15,103 nt of DNA from Oscillospiraceae bacterium (GCA_900766795.1 CAAFWX010000099.1:1-15103), one strand, 5' to 3'. Positions 1-6,031 are shown, counted from the first letter of the stretch. The notes: generated by a model not told the origin, from the sequence alone. A program made the numbers and translations.

Positions 1-717
1 CAAGGCTTTGAAGCTATCTTCATCGGTTCTGGCGCAGGTCTGCCGAGATTCATGAACATTCCCGGCGAGAACCTCAAGGGCGTTTACTCCGCGAACGAGT
101 TCCTCACCCGCGTAAATCTCATGAAGGCATACCGCGAGGGCTCGGACACTCCCATCAAGCAGAACAGGAACGTGGCTGTTGTCGGCGGCGGAAACGTTGC
201 TATGGACGCAGCGCGCTGCGCAAAGCGCCTTGGCGCGGAGAACGTATACATCGTATACCGCCGCGGACTTGACGAAATGCCTGCCCGTAAGGAAGAGGTT
301 GAGCACGCAATGGAGGAGGGTATCATCTTCAAGACCCTCAACAACCCCACCGAAATCCTCGGCGACGAGCACAAGTTTGTCACCGGCATGAAGTGCATTG
401 AGATGGAGCTTGGCGAGCCCGACGCTTCGGGAAGAAGAAAGCCCGTTGAGAAGCCGAACAGCGAGTTTGTTCTCGATGTTGACTGCGTTGTAATGTCCAT
501 CGGTACTTCTCCGAACCCGCTTATCAGAAACACCACAAAGGGTCTTGACACCAACAAGCACGGCTGCTTTATCGCAGACGAGAACGGTCAGACCTCCCGC
601 GAGGGCGTATTCGCAGGCGGCGACGCTGTAACAGGCGCAGCTACCGTTATCCTTGCAATGGGCGCAGGCAAGACCGCTGCCAAGGCAATGGACGAGTACA
701 TAAAGAGCAAGCAGTAA
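1..717 (+). CDS. gltA: GltA-family NADPH-dependent glutamate synthase small subunit / NfnB-like oxidoreductase (5' truncated)
   Basis: The reading frame is open from base 1, so the start lies upstream; 238 residues remain, about the C-terminal half of a family usually near 460-490 residues. The fragment shows the end of an FAD-proximal region (GSGAG at residues 9-13), then a second Rossmann motif GGGNVAMDAAR around residues 61-71 for NADPH, the family-typical YRRG..EMPAR segment, and a C-terminal FAD-contacting GGDAVTGAATVILAMGAG. These belong to flavoproteins that move electrons between NAD(P)H and a partner: the glutamate synthase small subunit or, in clostridia, the NADPH subunit of the NfnAB transhydrogenase. 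The missing N-terminus (iron-sulfur cysteines) and the unseen upstream gene prevent choosing between these. A hairpin terminator follows closely, so it ends its transcription unit. Family call is strong; exact role is inferred. Confidence 0.88.
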   Translation, partial: QGFEAIFIGSGAGLPRFMNIPGENLKGVYSANEFLTRVNLMKAYREGSDTPIKQNRNVAVVGGGNVAMDAARCAKRLGAENVYIVYRRGLDEMPARKEEVEHAMEEGIIFKTLNNPTEILGDEHKFVTGMKCIEMELGEPDASGRRKPVEKPNSEFVLDVDCVVMSIGTSPNPLIRNTTKGLDTNKHGCFIADENGQTSREGVFAGGDAVTGAATVILAMGAGKTAAKAMDEYIKSKQ

Positions 718-736
718 TCTTTCACTTAAGCAGATT

Positions 737-768
737 TCGCCGCGGCACTTTCGTGTCGCGGCGATTTT
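737..768 (+). terminator. Rho-independent terminator after gltA
   Basis: A 12-bp stem (737-748 with 753-764, one G-T pair) closes a TTTC loop and is followed by a short TTTT run. It begins 20 bases after the gltA stop codon. On the opposite strand there is no T-run, so it is a weaker stop for the converging peptidase gene. Confidence 0.7.
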
Positions 769-771
769 GCG

Positions 772-1557
772 TTATTCTGTTATTGTTGTTTCGCACTCAT
801 TTTCCTGTACGGGCGCGCTCAAAGCCCACATTCCGCGAATCTGCGATTCAAGCTTTGAGTAGCTCCAAAGCCGCCCGGAACGCGCTCTGCTGTTTGGGTC
901 GTTGAGTGAGAACAGCCCCTCGCTGTAACCCGTCAGCAGGACAAAATGCCCCGTTGAAGTGAAGTCGCCCTTGCCCATGGCGCAGACGATAAGCTTGCCC
1001 TCGGAAAGCGCTTCTGCCATGCTTGCCTCCCAGAGCGGAACCTCGCCGGAGCAAAGCCCTAGCTGCTGTGCGCCCTCGTTCATCAGCGTCCATGAGGTGC
1101 CGTTGTTGCGGCTGGAAAAGCCGTTTTCCTCGCTGAAATCGGCTATGTACGCGGGGGAAAGCGAGGGGTCGCCCAGCAGGTAAACCGCCGCCATAGAAAG
1201 CGCTGTCGGTCCGCAGCCGCTAAGCCCCATTATCTCGCCCGAATACTCCTCATAGCCCCAACGCTCGTCCCATTGCATAAACAGCGGCACAGACCCGTCC
1301 TCGGGGAGAGTTATCTCATAATCCTGCTCCGAATCCTTTTTCAGGGGGAAGTTGAGCACGAAATCCCGCGCTTCGGGGTTGCGCTCGTAAAGGCTTACCA
1401 GAGCCTTTGGGTAGGCTCTCAGCGACAGGTTGTTTTCCTCGGCAAAGGCGCATATTTCGGGGCAGTCAAGCGCGGCGGGTCTGAGCAGCTTCGGCGCGGC
1501 AATAATGAGCGTAATGACGGCAATAATGACCGCCGTAAGAACTATCTTTTGTTTCAT
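772..1557 (-). CDS. Membrane-anchored C39-like (peptidase_C39_2) cysteine peptidase
   Basis: The 261-residue protein starts with a short basic tip and one hydrophobic segment (about residues 5-22) lacking a clear cleavage site, so it is probably an N-anchored extracytoplasmic protein. The catalytic domain covers about residues 90-250. SGCGPTALSM carries the likely nucleophile Cys115, GHFVLLTG the His204, and NDPNSR the Asp220, the Cys-His-Asp order of papain-like C39 domains. Unlike ABC-transporter C39 domains that cut double-glycine leaders, there is no transporter, so the substrate is unknown; a peptide, peptidoglycan stem or wall protein is possible. The gene lies 81 bases downstream of the histidine kinase gene on the same strand, so it may be read through from the two-component operon. 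Its GGGAG ribosome binding site, 7 bases before ATG, sits in a hairpin. Fold is well supported; function is not. Confidence 0.8.
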   Translation of the reverse strand: MKQKIVLTAVIIAVITLIIAAPKLLRPAALDCPEICAFAEENNLSLRAYPKALVSLYERNPEARDFVLNFPLKKDSEQDYEITLPEDGSVPLFMQWDERWGYEEYSGEIMGLSGCGPTALSMAAVYLLGDPSLSPAYIADFSEENGFSSRNNGTSWTLMNEGAQQLGLCSGEVPLWEASMAEALSEGKLIVCAMGKGDFTSTGHFVLLTGYSEGLFSLNDPNSRARSGRLWSYSKLESQIRGMWALSAPVQENECETTITE

Positions 1558-1564
1558 AAAATCA

Positions 1565-1594
1565 CTCCCTTACCCTGATTATAAGGTAAGGGAG
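1565..1594 (-). promoter_or_regulatory. Hairpin covering the ribosome binding site of the C39 peptidase gene, with TATAAT in its loop
   Basis: A perfect 10-bp inverted repeat (1565-1574 with 1585-1594) encloses a 10-base loop. On the minus strand its 3' arm contains AAGGGAG, the ribosome binding site of the peptidase gene (ATG at 1557), so the folded RNA would hide it. The loop reads TATAAT on the minus strand (1583 to 1578), a possible -10 element without a convincing -35. The hairpin could also be a weak terminator of the upstream kinase gene, but only a TGATTTTA stretch follows. Confidence 0.6.
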
Positions 1595-1638
1595 CGTTTT
1601 GTGCTTTAAGACAGGCTTACGAAATTGTTAAGGTTTTC

Positions 1639-2721
1639 TTACAATGGAAGCGTGACGGTAAAAGTGATGTCGTTAGCGCTGCATGCGGCGGAGATTGTGC
1701 CGCCGTGAAGCTCGATAATCTGCTTTGTAATCGCAAGCCCCAGCCCCGCGCCGCCCGTGCTGCTTTTTCGGGCGCTGTCAAGGCGACAGAATTTGTCGAA
1801 AATCCGCGCAAGCTTTTCCTGCGGAATTTCGTCGCCCCTGTTGGTGAGCGTCACCACCGCATTCGAGTCCCCGCAATGCGCGGACAGCTTAATCTCGCTG
1901 TCGCACCAGCCGTAGTTTACCGCGTTTCGCAGGAGGTTGTCCAGCGCACGCGCGAGCTTGTCTGCGTCTGCGGAAAGCTTTATTCCGCTGTCGATATCGG
2001 TGGTAAGCGTCATGCGGTTTTCCGTAAGCTGCGGGAAAAATTCCTCGCTAAGCTGAAACAGCATAACGGACAAGTCAACCGTGGTTTTCTCCGCTGAAAG
2101 CTCGCTTAAATTCAGCCGCGTTATCTCGAAAAACTCGTTGATAAGCTGCTCCAGACGGTAAGCCTTTGAGAGTGTTATCCCGATGAATTTTGAGCGCTGA
2201 CCGAGCGGCAGGTCGGGCATTTCGTCAAGTATCGACAGATAGCCGATTACCGAGGTGAGCGGGGTTTTTAGGTCGTGCGCAAGGTACACGATAAGGTCGT
2301 TTTTCTGCTGCTCGGCAATCTGCCGCGCCTGCTCGTTCATTATAGCGGCTTCGCGGGTTCTTTTCAGCGAAGCGGCAAACTCCGAAAGCTCCTCGGGGCA
2401 GCCGCTTTTGAAAATCTCGGGGCTTTCCTCCGAAACGGATTTCTCCGCGACAGAAAGCAGCTTCCCGAGCCTTGATATCGTGTAAATCGTCACGCACACG
2501 ATTCCGATAAGATATGCGGCGACGAGAAGCTCGACCCAGTTCCTATACACAAAATCATATACCCCCGCCGCAAAGGTACGCAGCGCTCCCGTAAGGATAT
2601 TTGTGAAAATGGGATATCCCACCAGAAAGAACAGCACCAGAAAAACCGCTCCGCATGCGGCAAATGCAGCGGTGAAAATTGCGATACGCGCGAGGTACTT
2701 ATTTAATGCCCGATTTTTCAA
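1639..2721 (-). CDS. VanS-like sensor histidine kinase
   Basis: A 360-residue membrane sensor kinase. Two hydrophobic segments (about 11-36 and 63-84) flank a short outer loop of roughly 26 residues. A linker/HAMP-like stretch leads to the HisKA domain, with phospho-acceptor His149 in AHDLKTPLTSVIGYLS. The catalytic ATPase domain has an N box around Asn266 (DNLLRNAVNY), a degenerate G1 (NRGDEIP) and a G2 box GGAGLGLAI at 323-331. The H-box context, the NEFFEITR helix and the degenerate G1 resemble VanS-type kinases of glycopeptide-resistance clusters, from recall of the family. The start is TTG at 2719-2721, overlapping the regulator gene by 23 bases, with a G-rich stretch upstream; this implies coupled translation. 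It should phosphorylate the adjacent regulator. The signal is unknown; the tiny outer loop argues for sensing at or in the membrane. No vanHAX-type genes are visible. Confidence 0.9.
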   Translation of the reverse strand: MKNRALNKYLARIAIFTAAFAACGAVFLVLFFLVGYPIFTNILTGALRTFAAGVYDFVYRNWVELLVAAYLIGIVCVTIYTISRLGKLLSVAEKSVSEESPEIFKSGCPEELSEFAASLKRTREAAIMNEQARQIAEQQKNDLIVYLAHDLKTPLTSVIGYLSILDEMPDLPLGQRSKFIGITLSKAYRLEQLINEFFEITRLNLSELSAEKTTVDLSVMLFQLSEEFFPQLTENRMTLTTDIDSGIKLSADADKLARALDNLLRNAVNYGWCDSEIKLSAHCGDSNAVVTLTNRGDEIPQEKLARIFDKFCRLDSARKSSTGGAGLGLAITKQIIELHGGTISAACSANDITFTVTLPL

Positions 2722-3397
2722 CTTTATAGCCGACCCCCCATACAGTTTTCAGATAGTGCGGCGCGCGCGGCTTTTCGCCCAGCTTCTCGCGGATTCGCCG
2801 AATGTGCACCATCACGGTGTTGTTGCTGTCAAGATAGTCCTCGCCCCAGACGCGCTCAAAAATCTGCTCGGAGGACACCACCGTGCCTGCGTTTTCGCAC
2901 AGCAGCCACAGTATGTTAAACTCCGTCGGAGTGAGGGGAATTTCCCTGTCAAACAGGCGGCAGGTGTGAGTGTCCTTGTTTATGAAAAGCCCGTCATACT
3001 CAAAGCAGTTTGCGCTCGGCTCGCAGTTGTAGCGCTTGTATCTGCGAAGCTGCGCCTTGACGCGCGCGGCAAGCTCGAGGGGATTAAACGGCTTTGTGAT
3101 ATAGTCGTCCGCGCCGATGGAAAGCCCTGTGATTTTGTCGATGTCCTCCGTCTTTGCGGTGAGCATGATTACGGGGAAGTTATAGCGCTCGCGTATCCTC
3201 GCGCACACCGCAAACCCGTCGTGCGCAGGCATCATCACATCAAGCACCGCCATATCAAGCGCCGCGCCCTGCTCGTTTACTACGGCGAGAGCCTGCGCTC
3301 CGTCGAAGCATTTATACACCGTATACCCCTCGTTTTTCAGCACAAGCTCCACAAGGTCGGCAATCTCCCTTTCGTCGTCCGCAATTAGAATGTTCAT
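2699..3397 (-). CDS. VanR-like OmpR/PhoB-family response regulator
   Basis: The 232-residue protein has a receiver domain (about 1-120) with acidic pocket Asp7/Asp8, phospho-acceptor Asp53 in LDVMMP, Thr80 and Lys102 in TKPF, then a winged-helix DNA-binding domain (about 130-230) with TPTEFNILWLLCEN, NNTVMVHIRRIREKLGE and the KTVWGVGYKVEK end typical of OmpR/PhoB members. The IADLVELVLKNEGYTV start and IGADDYITKPFNPLELAARV segment resemble VanR closely, from recall. The ATG at 3397 has a GGAG site 7-10 bases upstream. It is the first gene of a minus-strand operon with the kinase, and it faces the surface-protein genes across a 207-base AT-rich gap. Targets are not shown by the sequence; the operon itself, the C39 peptidase gene and the divergent surface-protein gene are the natural candidates. 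Confidence 0.93.
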   Translation of the reverse strand: MNILIADDEREIADLVELVLKNEGYTVYKCFDGAQALAVVNEQGAALDMAVLDVMMPAHDGFAVCARIRERYNFPVIMLTAKTEDIDKITGLSIGADDYITKPFNPLELAARVKAQLRRYKRYNCEPSANCFEYDGLFINKDTHTCRLFDREIPLTPTEFNILWLLCENAGTVVSSEQIFERVWGEDYLDSNNTVMVHIRRIREKLGEKPRAPHYLKTVWGVGYKVEKSGIK

Positions 3398-3422
3398 TGA
3401 ATCATCTCCGTTCCGTAAAATA

Positions 3423-3431
3423 ATTATACCA
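3423..3431 (-). promoter_or_regulatory. Extended -10 promoter for the response regulator operon
   Basis: The minus strand reads TGGTATAAT (3431 to 3423), a full extended -10 box about 26 bases before the regulator start codon. No good -35 is found at 16-18 bases spacing, as is common for extended -10 promoters or for promoters helped by an activator. Confidence 0.55.
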
Positions 3432-3470
3432 TGTAAATAAAAAATGTGGTGTATAAAATTCTTAAGTTTT

Positions 3471-3479
3471 TGTGATAAT
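3471..3479 (+). promoter_or_regulatory. Possible extended -10 for the small NPVTG surface protein
   Basis: TGTGATAAT on the plus strand fits an extended -10 with one mismatch and would give a leader of about 120 bases before the ATG at 3605. There is no clear -35. Other AT-rich boxes nearby (for example TATAAA at 3503-3508) are alternatives, so this is tentative. Confidence 0.28.
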
Positions 3480-3590
3480 ATTTTTTAACATAATTAACCT
3501 TTTATAAAAACACTCGACAAGTAAATACTAATTTTGCGTGAAGTAAAAGCTGCGGCAAAGGGTCGAAGCTTGCTTGACGGAAAAAATTAA

Positions 3591-3596
3591 GGAGAG
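3591..3596 (+). promoter_or_regulatory. Ribosome binding site that selects ATG 3605
   Basis: GGAGAG ends 8 bases before the ATG at 3605 but only 2 bases before the in-frame TTG at 3599. The spacing favours the ATG. Confidence 0.75.
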
Positions 3597-3604
3597 TTTT
3601 GAAT

Positions 3605-4069
3605 ATGATAAAGAAGATTTCTTCGATAATCGCAGCGGCAGCAGCAGCGTCTGTGCTTTCTGTCGGAGCGTTTGCGGCTTCCGCAAACACCACAGGCGGC
3701 GTAGGCGGCGCAATCGGCGGCGTTGTAGGTGCCGGCGAAAGCATTGTAAACGGTGTTGTCGGCGCAGGCGAAAGCATTGTGAACGGCGTTACAGGAAACG
3801 GCACAACAAACGGCACAAACGCCGGTACTGCGGGCAATGCCGGAACCAACAGCAGAGCGGGCACCGCAGGCGATGATACCGTAAACGGCGCTGCTGCAAC
3901 CGCTCCCAACGGAACGACCGCAGCAACCAACCCTAACGGCACGTCAGCAACCGCTCCTAACGGTACGGTAAACCCTGTGACGGGCGTAACGACAGGTTTT
4001 GCGGCAGCCTCTGCGGTAATTGCAGCTGCGGCTGTAACCGTGAGTGCGGTAAGACGTCGCGATGATTGA
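3605..4069 (+). CDS. Small secreted Gly/Ala/Thr/Asn-rich repeat protein with NPVTG sorting signal
   Basis: I do not recognise a named family. The 154-residue product starts MIKK, then an Ala-rich signal peptide with a likely cut near GAFA-AS (residue 25). The mature part is low complexity: VVGAGESIVNG occurs twice in tandem (40-50 and 51-61), followed by Asn-Gly-Thr-rich sequence with ATAPNGT twice. It ends NPVTG (123-127), a hydrophobic segment, and RRRDD, the layout of a sortase cell-wall sorting signal with N-P in place of L-P. There is no catalytic or binding domain and no cysteine, so it is probably a flexible spacer-like wall protein. It is transcribed away from the VanR-like gene and closed by a strong terminator, so it is likely monocistronic. 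The TTG at 3599 is an alternative start but is too close to the ribosome binding site. Confidence 0.78.
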   Translation: MIKKISSIIAAAAAASVLSVGAFAASANTTGGVGGAIGGVVGAGESIVNGVVGAGESIVNGVTGNGTTNGTNAGTAGNAGTNSRAGTAGDDTVNGAAATAPNGTTAATNPNGTSATAPNGTVNPVTGVTTGFAAASAVIAAAAVTVSAVRRRDD

Positions 4070-4091
4070 CGTTAGCTAAATAAGGTTAATT

Positions 4092-4134
4092 AACACGCTC
4101 CTGAACCATGTTTCGGGGGCGTGTTGTATTTTTT
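4092..4134 (+). terminator. Strong Rho-independent terminator
   Basis: A 14-bp stem (4092-4105 with 4112-4125, two G-T pairs) with a 6-base loop is followed three bases later by six T. It ends the transcript of the small NPVTG protein and isolates it from the next gene. Confidence 0.88.
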
Positions 4135-4191
4135 ATGAAAAAGTTGGTGAAAATCACTAAATGACTATGCAATTTGTGTGAAAAATGACAC

Positions 4192-4220
4192 TTGTTTTTC
4201 CGCGCAAAATATAGTAAAAT
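4192..4220 (+). promoter_or_regulatory. Sigma-A-type promoter for the large NPDTG surface protein
   Basis: TTGTTT at 4192-4197 and TAAAAT at 4215-4220 are exactly 17 bases apart. Transcription would begin near 4227, leaving a leader of about 50 bases with AGGAGG at 4263-4268 placed 9 bases before the ATG. Confidence 0.65.
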
Positions 4221-4277
4221 TATTCGTGAGGATTTAGTGTTTACTATCCCAAGTTTAATTTTAGGAGGATTTTTCTA

Positions 4278-5573
4278 ATGAAGTTTACAAAGCTTTTTAG
4301 CGCAGCTTCCGCTATTGCAGTTGCTGCAAGCGCACTTGCACTTTCCGCATCTGCTGCATTCACCGGCGTTCAGGAGACTGACGTAAACGGCGCTGCTGAC
4401 AGCGTTCAGTTCGTTGCTGTTAATTCCGATGACTTCCACACCGCTGTTGCAGCTGACAAGCTCGACAAGGTTGCAGGCTTTACTTTCAACGTAACCGTTA
4501 AGGAGAAGGGTGACTACGAGGGTATGCTCGCAGAGGGCACTTCTTGGTTCGGCGGCGCAGTTGGCGCAAACTCTCCTTCCACCGGCTGGAAGAACCTCGC
4601 TTCTTGGGGCGTTGCAGGCGGCGAAGAGGATGTTATCTGGCAGGCAACTGACAAGAGAGGCGTTTACACCGTAACATTCCAGGGCACTGAGCCTATCTTC
4701 AAGACTTCTGACCAGTACGCTCTTCTCTGGATTCAGGACTACTCCGCTGACAAGACCTTCACCTACACCATCTCTGATGTAGTTCTTCTGGACGTAAACG
4801 GCAACGATGTTCTCGCTGCTCCCGCTGAGGAAGAGAAGCCCGCTGAGGAGGAGACTCCCGTTGTTGAAGAGTCCGAGGAAGAGGCTGAGGAGTCTGAGGA
4901 GTCCGAGGAGCCTGTTGACGAGTCTGAGGAGTCCGCTGAGGAGACCGAGGCTGAGGTTGATTGGGATTCCTACGACGAAGAGGCAGCTGCTGCTGCAAAC
5001 GAGGCATTCGTATTCGGTCAGAACGAGACTATCGACCTTTACGCAGTTCTCGGCGATGACCTCTACGACCTGAACAAGGTTGAGGCTACCTTCACATGGA
5101 CCGCTGGTACCGGCTGGTGCGGCGGCGGCGGAATCGGCGGCGGTATCGTTCTTAGCGACGGTTCCACATGGCTTTCCGGTCCTGAGTACGGCGCAGCTAA
5201 CGCTAACGAGGGTATCGTAAACGACGGTGTTGCTACACAGACTGTAATCGACCTGGGCGACAACACTATCGAGGAGATTGCTTCCGTTGGCGACGACGGC
5301 GTAACCTCTTTCGGCGCTCTGTTCGTACAGAACTGGTGGAACGGCGCTGAGGCAGGCGCTGAGCTTAAGGCTCTTACTTTCTACAATGCTGACGGTGATG
5401 TAATCGGCGAGCTTACATACGGCGAGGTTGACGTTCCTGCCAACACTGATACCAACGCAGGCACTGACACCAAGGGCGAGAACCCTGACACAGGTGTTGC
5501 AGGCGTAGCTGCTGTTGCAGGCGTAGTTGCTCTTGCAGGCGCTGCAGTTGTTGCTTCCAGAAAGAGAAAGTAA
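4278..5573 (+). CDS. Two-domain secreted surface protein with acidic linker and NPDTG sorting signal
   Basis: The 431-residue product has a signal peptide (MKFTKLF, hydrophobic core, likely cut near ASA at 24-27). A first domain (about 28-180) holds GTSWFGG at 87-93 and ALLWIQDY at 148-155. A Glu/Ser-rich linker (about 182-236) follows. A second domain (about 240-388) holds GTGWCGG at 277-283 and ALFVQNWW at 347-354. The end is NPDTG (402-406), a hydrophobic segment and SRKRK, a sortase-type signal. The matched order of motifs suggests two diverged copies of one beta-rich domain, perhaps carbohydrate-binding; this is inference, as no catalytic residues are evident. Strong codon bias (GAG and AAG; no TTA, CTA or TCA), a good promoter, AGGAGG site and terminator point to high expression of a single gene. 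Family not recognised by name. Confidence 0.8.
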   Translation: MKFTKLFSAASAIAVAASALALSASAAFTGVQETDVNGAADSVQFVAVNSDDFHTAVAADKLDKVAGFTFNVTVKEKGDYEGMLAEGTSWFGGAVGANSPSTGWKNLASWGVAGGEEDVIWQATDKRGVYTVTFQGTEPIFKTSDQYALLWIQDYSADKTFTYTISDVVLLDVNGNDVLAAPAEEEKPAEEETPVVEESEEEAEESEESEEPVDESEESAEETEAEVDWDSYDEEAAAAANEAFVFGQNETIDLYAVLGDDLYDLNKVEATFTWTAGTGWCGGGGIGGGIVLSDGSTWLSGPEYGAANANEGIVNDGVATQTVIDLGDNTIEEIASVGDDGVTSFGALFVQNWWNGAEAGAELKALTFYNADGDVIGELTYGEVDVPANTDTNAGTDTKGENPDTGVAGVAAVAGVVALAGAAVVASRKRK

Positions 5574-5614
5574 TTTCTGATTTCTCACATTCAGATAGTT
5601 AAACACTAACAATT

Positions 5615-5650
5615 TCATCCCCACACCAAATGTGGGGATGATTTTGTTTT
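5615..5650 (+). terminator. Rho-independent terminator after the NPDTG protein
   Basis: An 11-bp perfect stem (5615-5625 with 5631-5641) with loop CCAAA is followed by TTTTGTTTT. It starts 41 bases after the stop codon. Confidence 0.88.
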
Positions 5651-5790
5651 GCTGCCAGAAGAATGCGGAAAGCTGACGTCCGACAATGTACAGCCTGCGG
5701 CTGAAGCAAATTGCGCGGGGCGGCATATATGAAAAGTTACCAAAAACAGCGGCGCGCGACGGGCTTCTTTCTATGCCGCAAAGGTGCGAA
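5651..5790. other. GC-rich intergenic stretch with no recognisable gene
   Basis: Between the terminator and the pyr control region lie about 140 bases that are more GC-rich than the AT-rich intergenic DNA elsewhere in the window. No ribosome binding site with a credible ORF, tRNA or known RNA motif is visible. Its reverse strand is open but looks like chance. It may be a relic or a dispersed intergenic repeat; the sequence alone does not decide. Confidence 0.35.
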
Positions 5791-5791
5791 A

Positions 5792-5814
5792 ATCCGCTGC
5801 GGATGTTAATCCGC
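5792..5814. repeat. Alternating hexamer half-sites upstream of the pyr promoter
   Basis: ATCCGC (5792-5797), GCGGAT (5799-5804) and ATCCGC (5809-5814) form two back-to-back inverted repeats sharing the middle arm, ending 2 bases before the -35 box at 5817. Such spacing suits a regulator operator or competing hairpins. No known regulator is assigned. Confidence 0.5.
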
Positions 5815-5816
5815 AC

Positions 5817-5845
5817 TTGACAAAAGGGGAAAAAAGAGCTATAAT
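5817..5845 (+). promoter_or_regulatory. Consensus sigma-A promoter of the pyr operon
   Basis: TTGACA (5817-5822) and TATAAT (5840-5845) match the consensus perfectly with a 17-base spacer. Transcription should begin near 5852, giving a leader of about 180 bases before pyrR. A promoter this strong fits an operon controlled mainly by attenuation. Confidence 0.92.
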
Positions 5846-5884
5846 ATAAGTAATAAAAAATGCGCGAAAATCAGCAGCTTTTAA

Positions 5885-6000
5885 GGCGACACAGCGAGGT
5901 CGGCAAGGTCGATGATGTTTTCGTTCTCCTTCTGGTATAGTTGTACCTTGGAGAAGTTGTACACAAGATTTAGCCTGCTGCTTTGTCAGCGGGCTTTTTT
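5885..6000 (+). promoter_or_regulatory. PyrR-dependent attenuator of the pyr operon
   Basis: The leader contains a PyrR-binding-loop-like hairpin: stem CGAC/GTCG (5887-5890 with 5899-5902) around ACAGCGAG. The CAGCGAGGT part fits most of the CNGNGAGGY core known for PyrR sites. A terminator hairpin follows (stem 5972-5980 with 5987-5995, run of six T at 5995-6000). Bases 5892-5900 can instead pair with the terminator 5' arm 5973-5980 (eight pairs, one bulged A, two wobbles), giving an antiterminator. An extra hairpin (TTCTCC 5924-5929 with GGAGAA 5950-5955, plus an inner GGTA/TACC) fits in the antiterminator loop. PyrR bound to UMP would stabilise the first hairpin and so termination. Confidence 0.8.
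5972..6000 (+). terminator. Attenuator terminator in the pyr leader
   Basis: A 9-bp stem (one G-T pair) with loop CTTTGT runs directly into six T. It lies 31 bases before the pyrR start, so it must be conditional for the operon to be expressed. Confidence 0.88.
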
Positions 6001-6031
6001 GCTGCTGTTTTCCCGAGAGGATGTGAGAAGA

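Noticed and set aside
2603..3388. 261-codon plus-strand open frame opposite the response regulator gene
   Set aside because: It is antisense to a clear receiver/winged-helix gene, and its translation has no family features.
3511..3600. Possible riboswitch (c-di-GMP-like words) upstream of the NPVTG protein
   Set aside because: Only a short imperfect hairpin (GTC-AAG/CTTGAC near 3567-3580) and scattered GC words are present; the conserved core of known riboswitch classes could not be matched.
4275..5816. A 513-codon open frame on the minus strand opposite the NPDTG protein gene
   Set aside because: Its codons align with those of the plus-strand gene, so it stays open because that gene uses no TTA, CTA or TCA codons. 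It has no ribosome binding site, and the plus strand has a signal peptide, sorting signal, promoter and terminator.
5912..6031. 40-residue N-terminal extension of pyrR from ATG 5912
   Set aside because: It would be coded by the attenuator and its terminator hairpin, lacks a ribosome binding site and is not found in the PyrR family.
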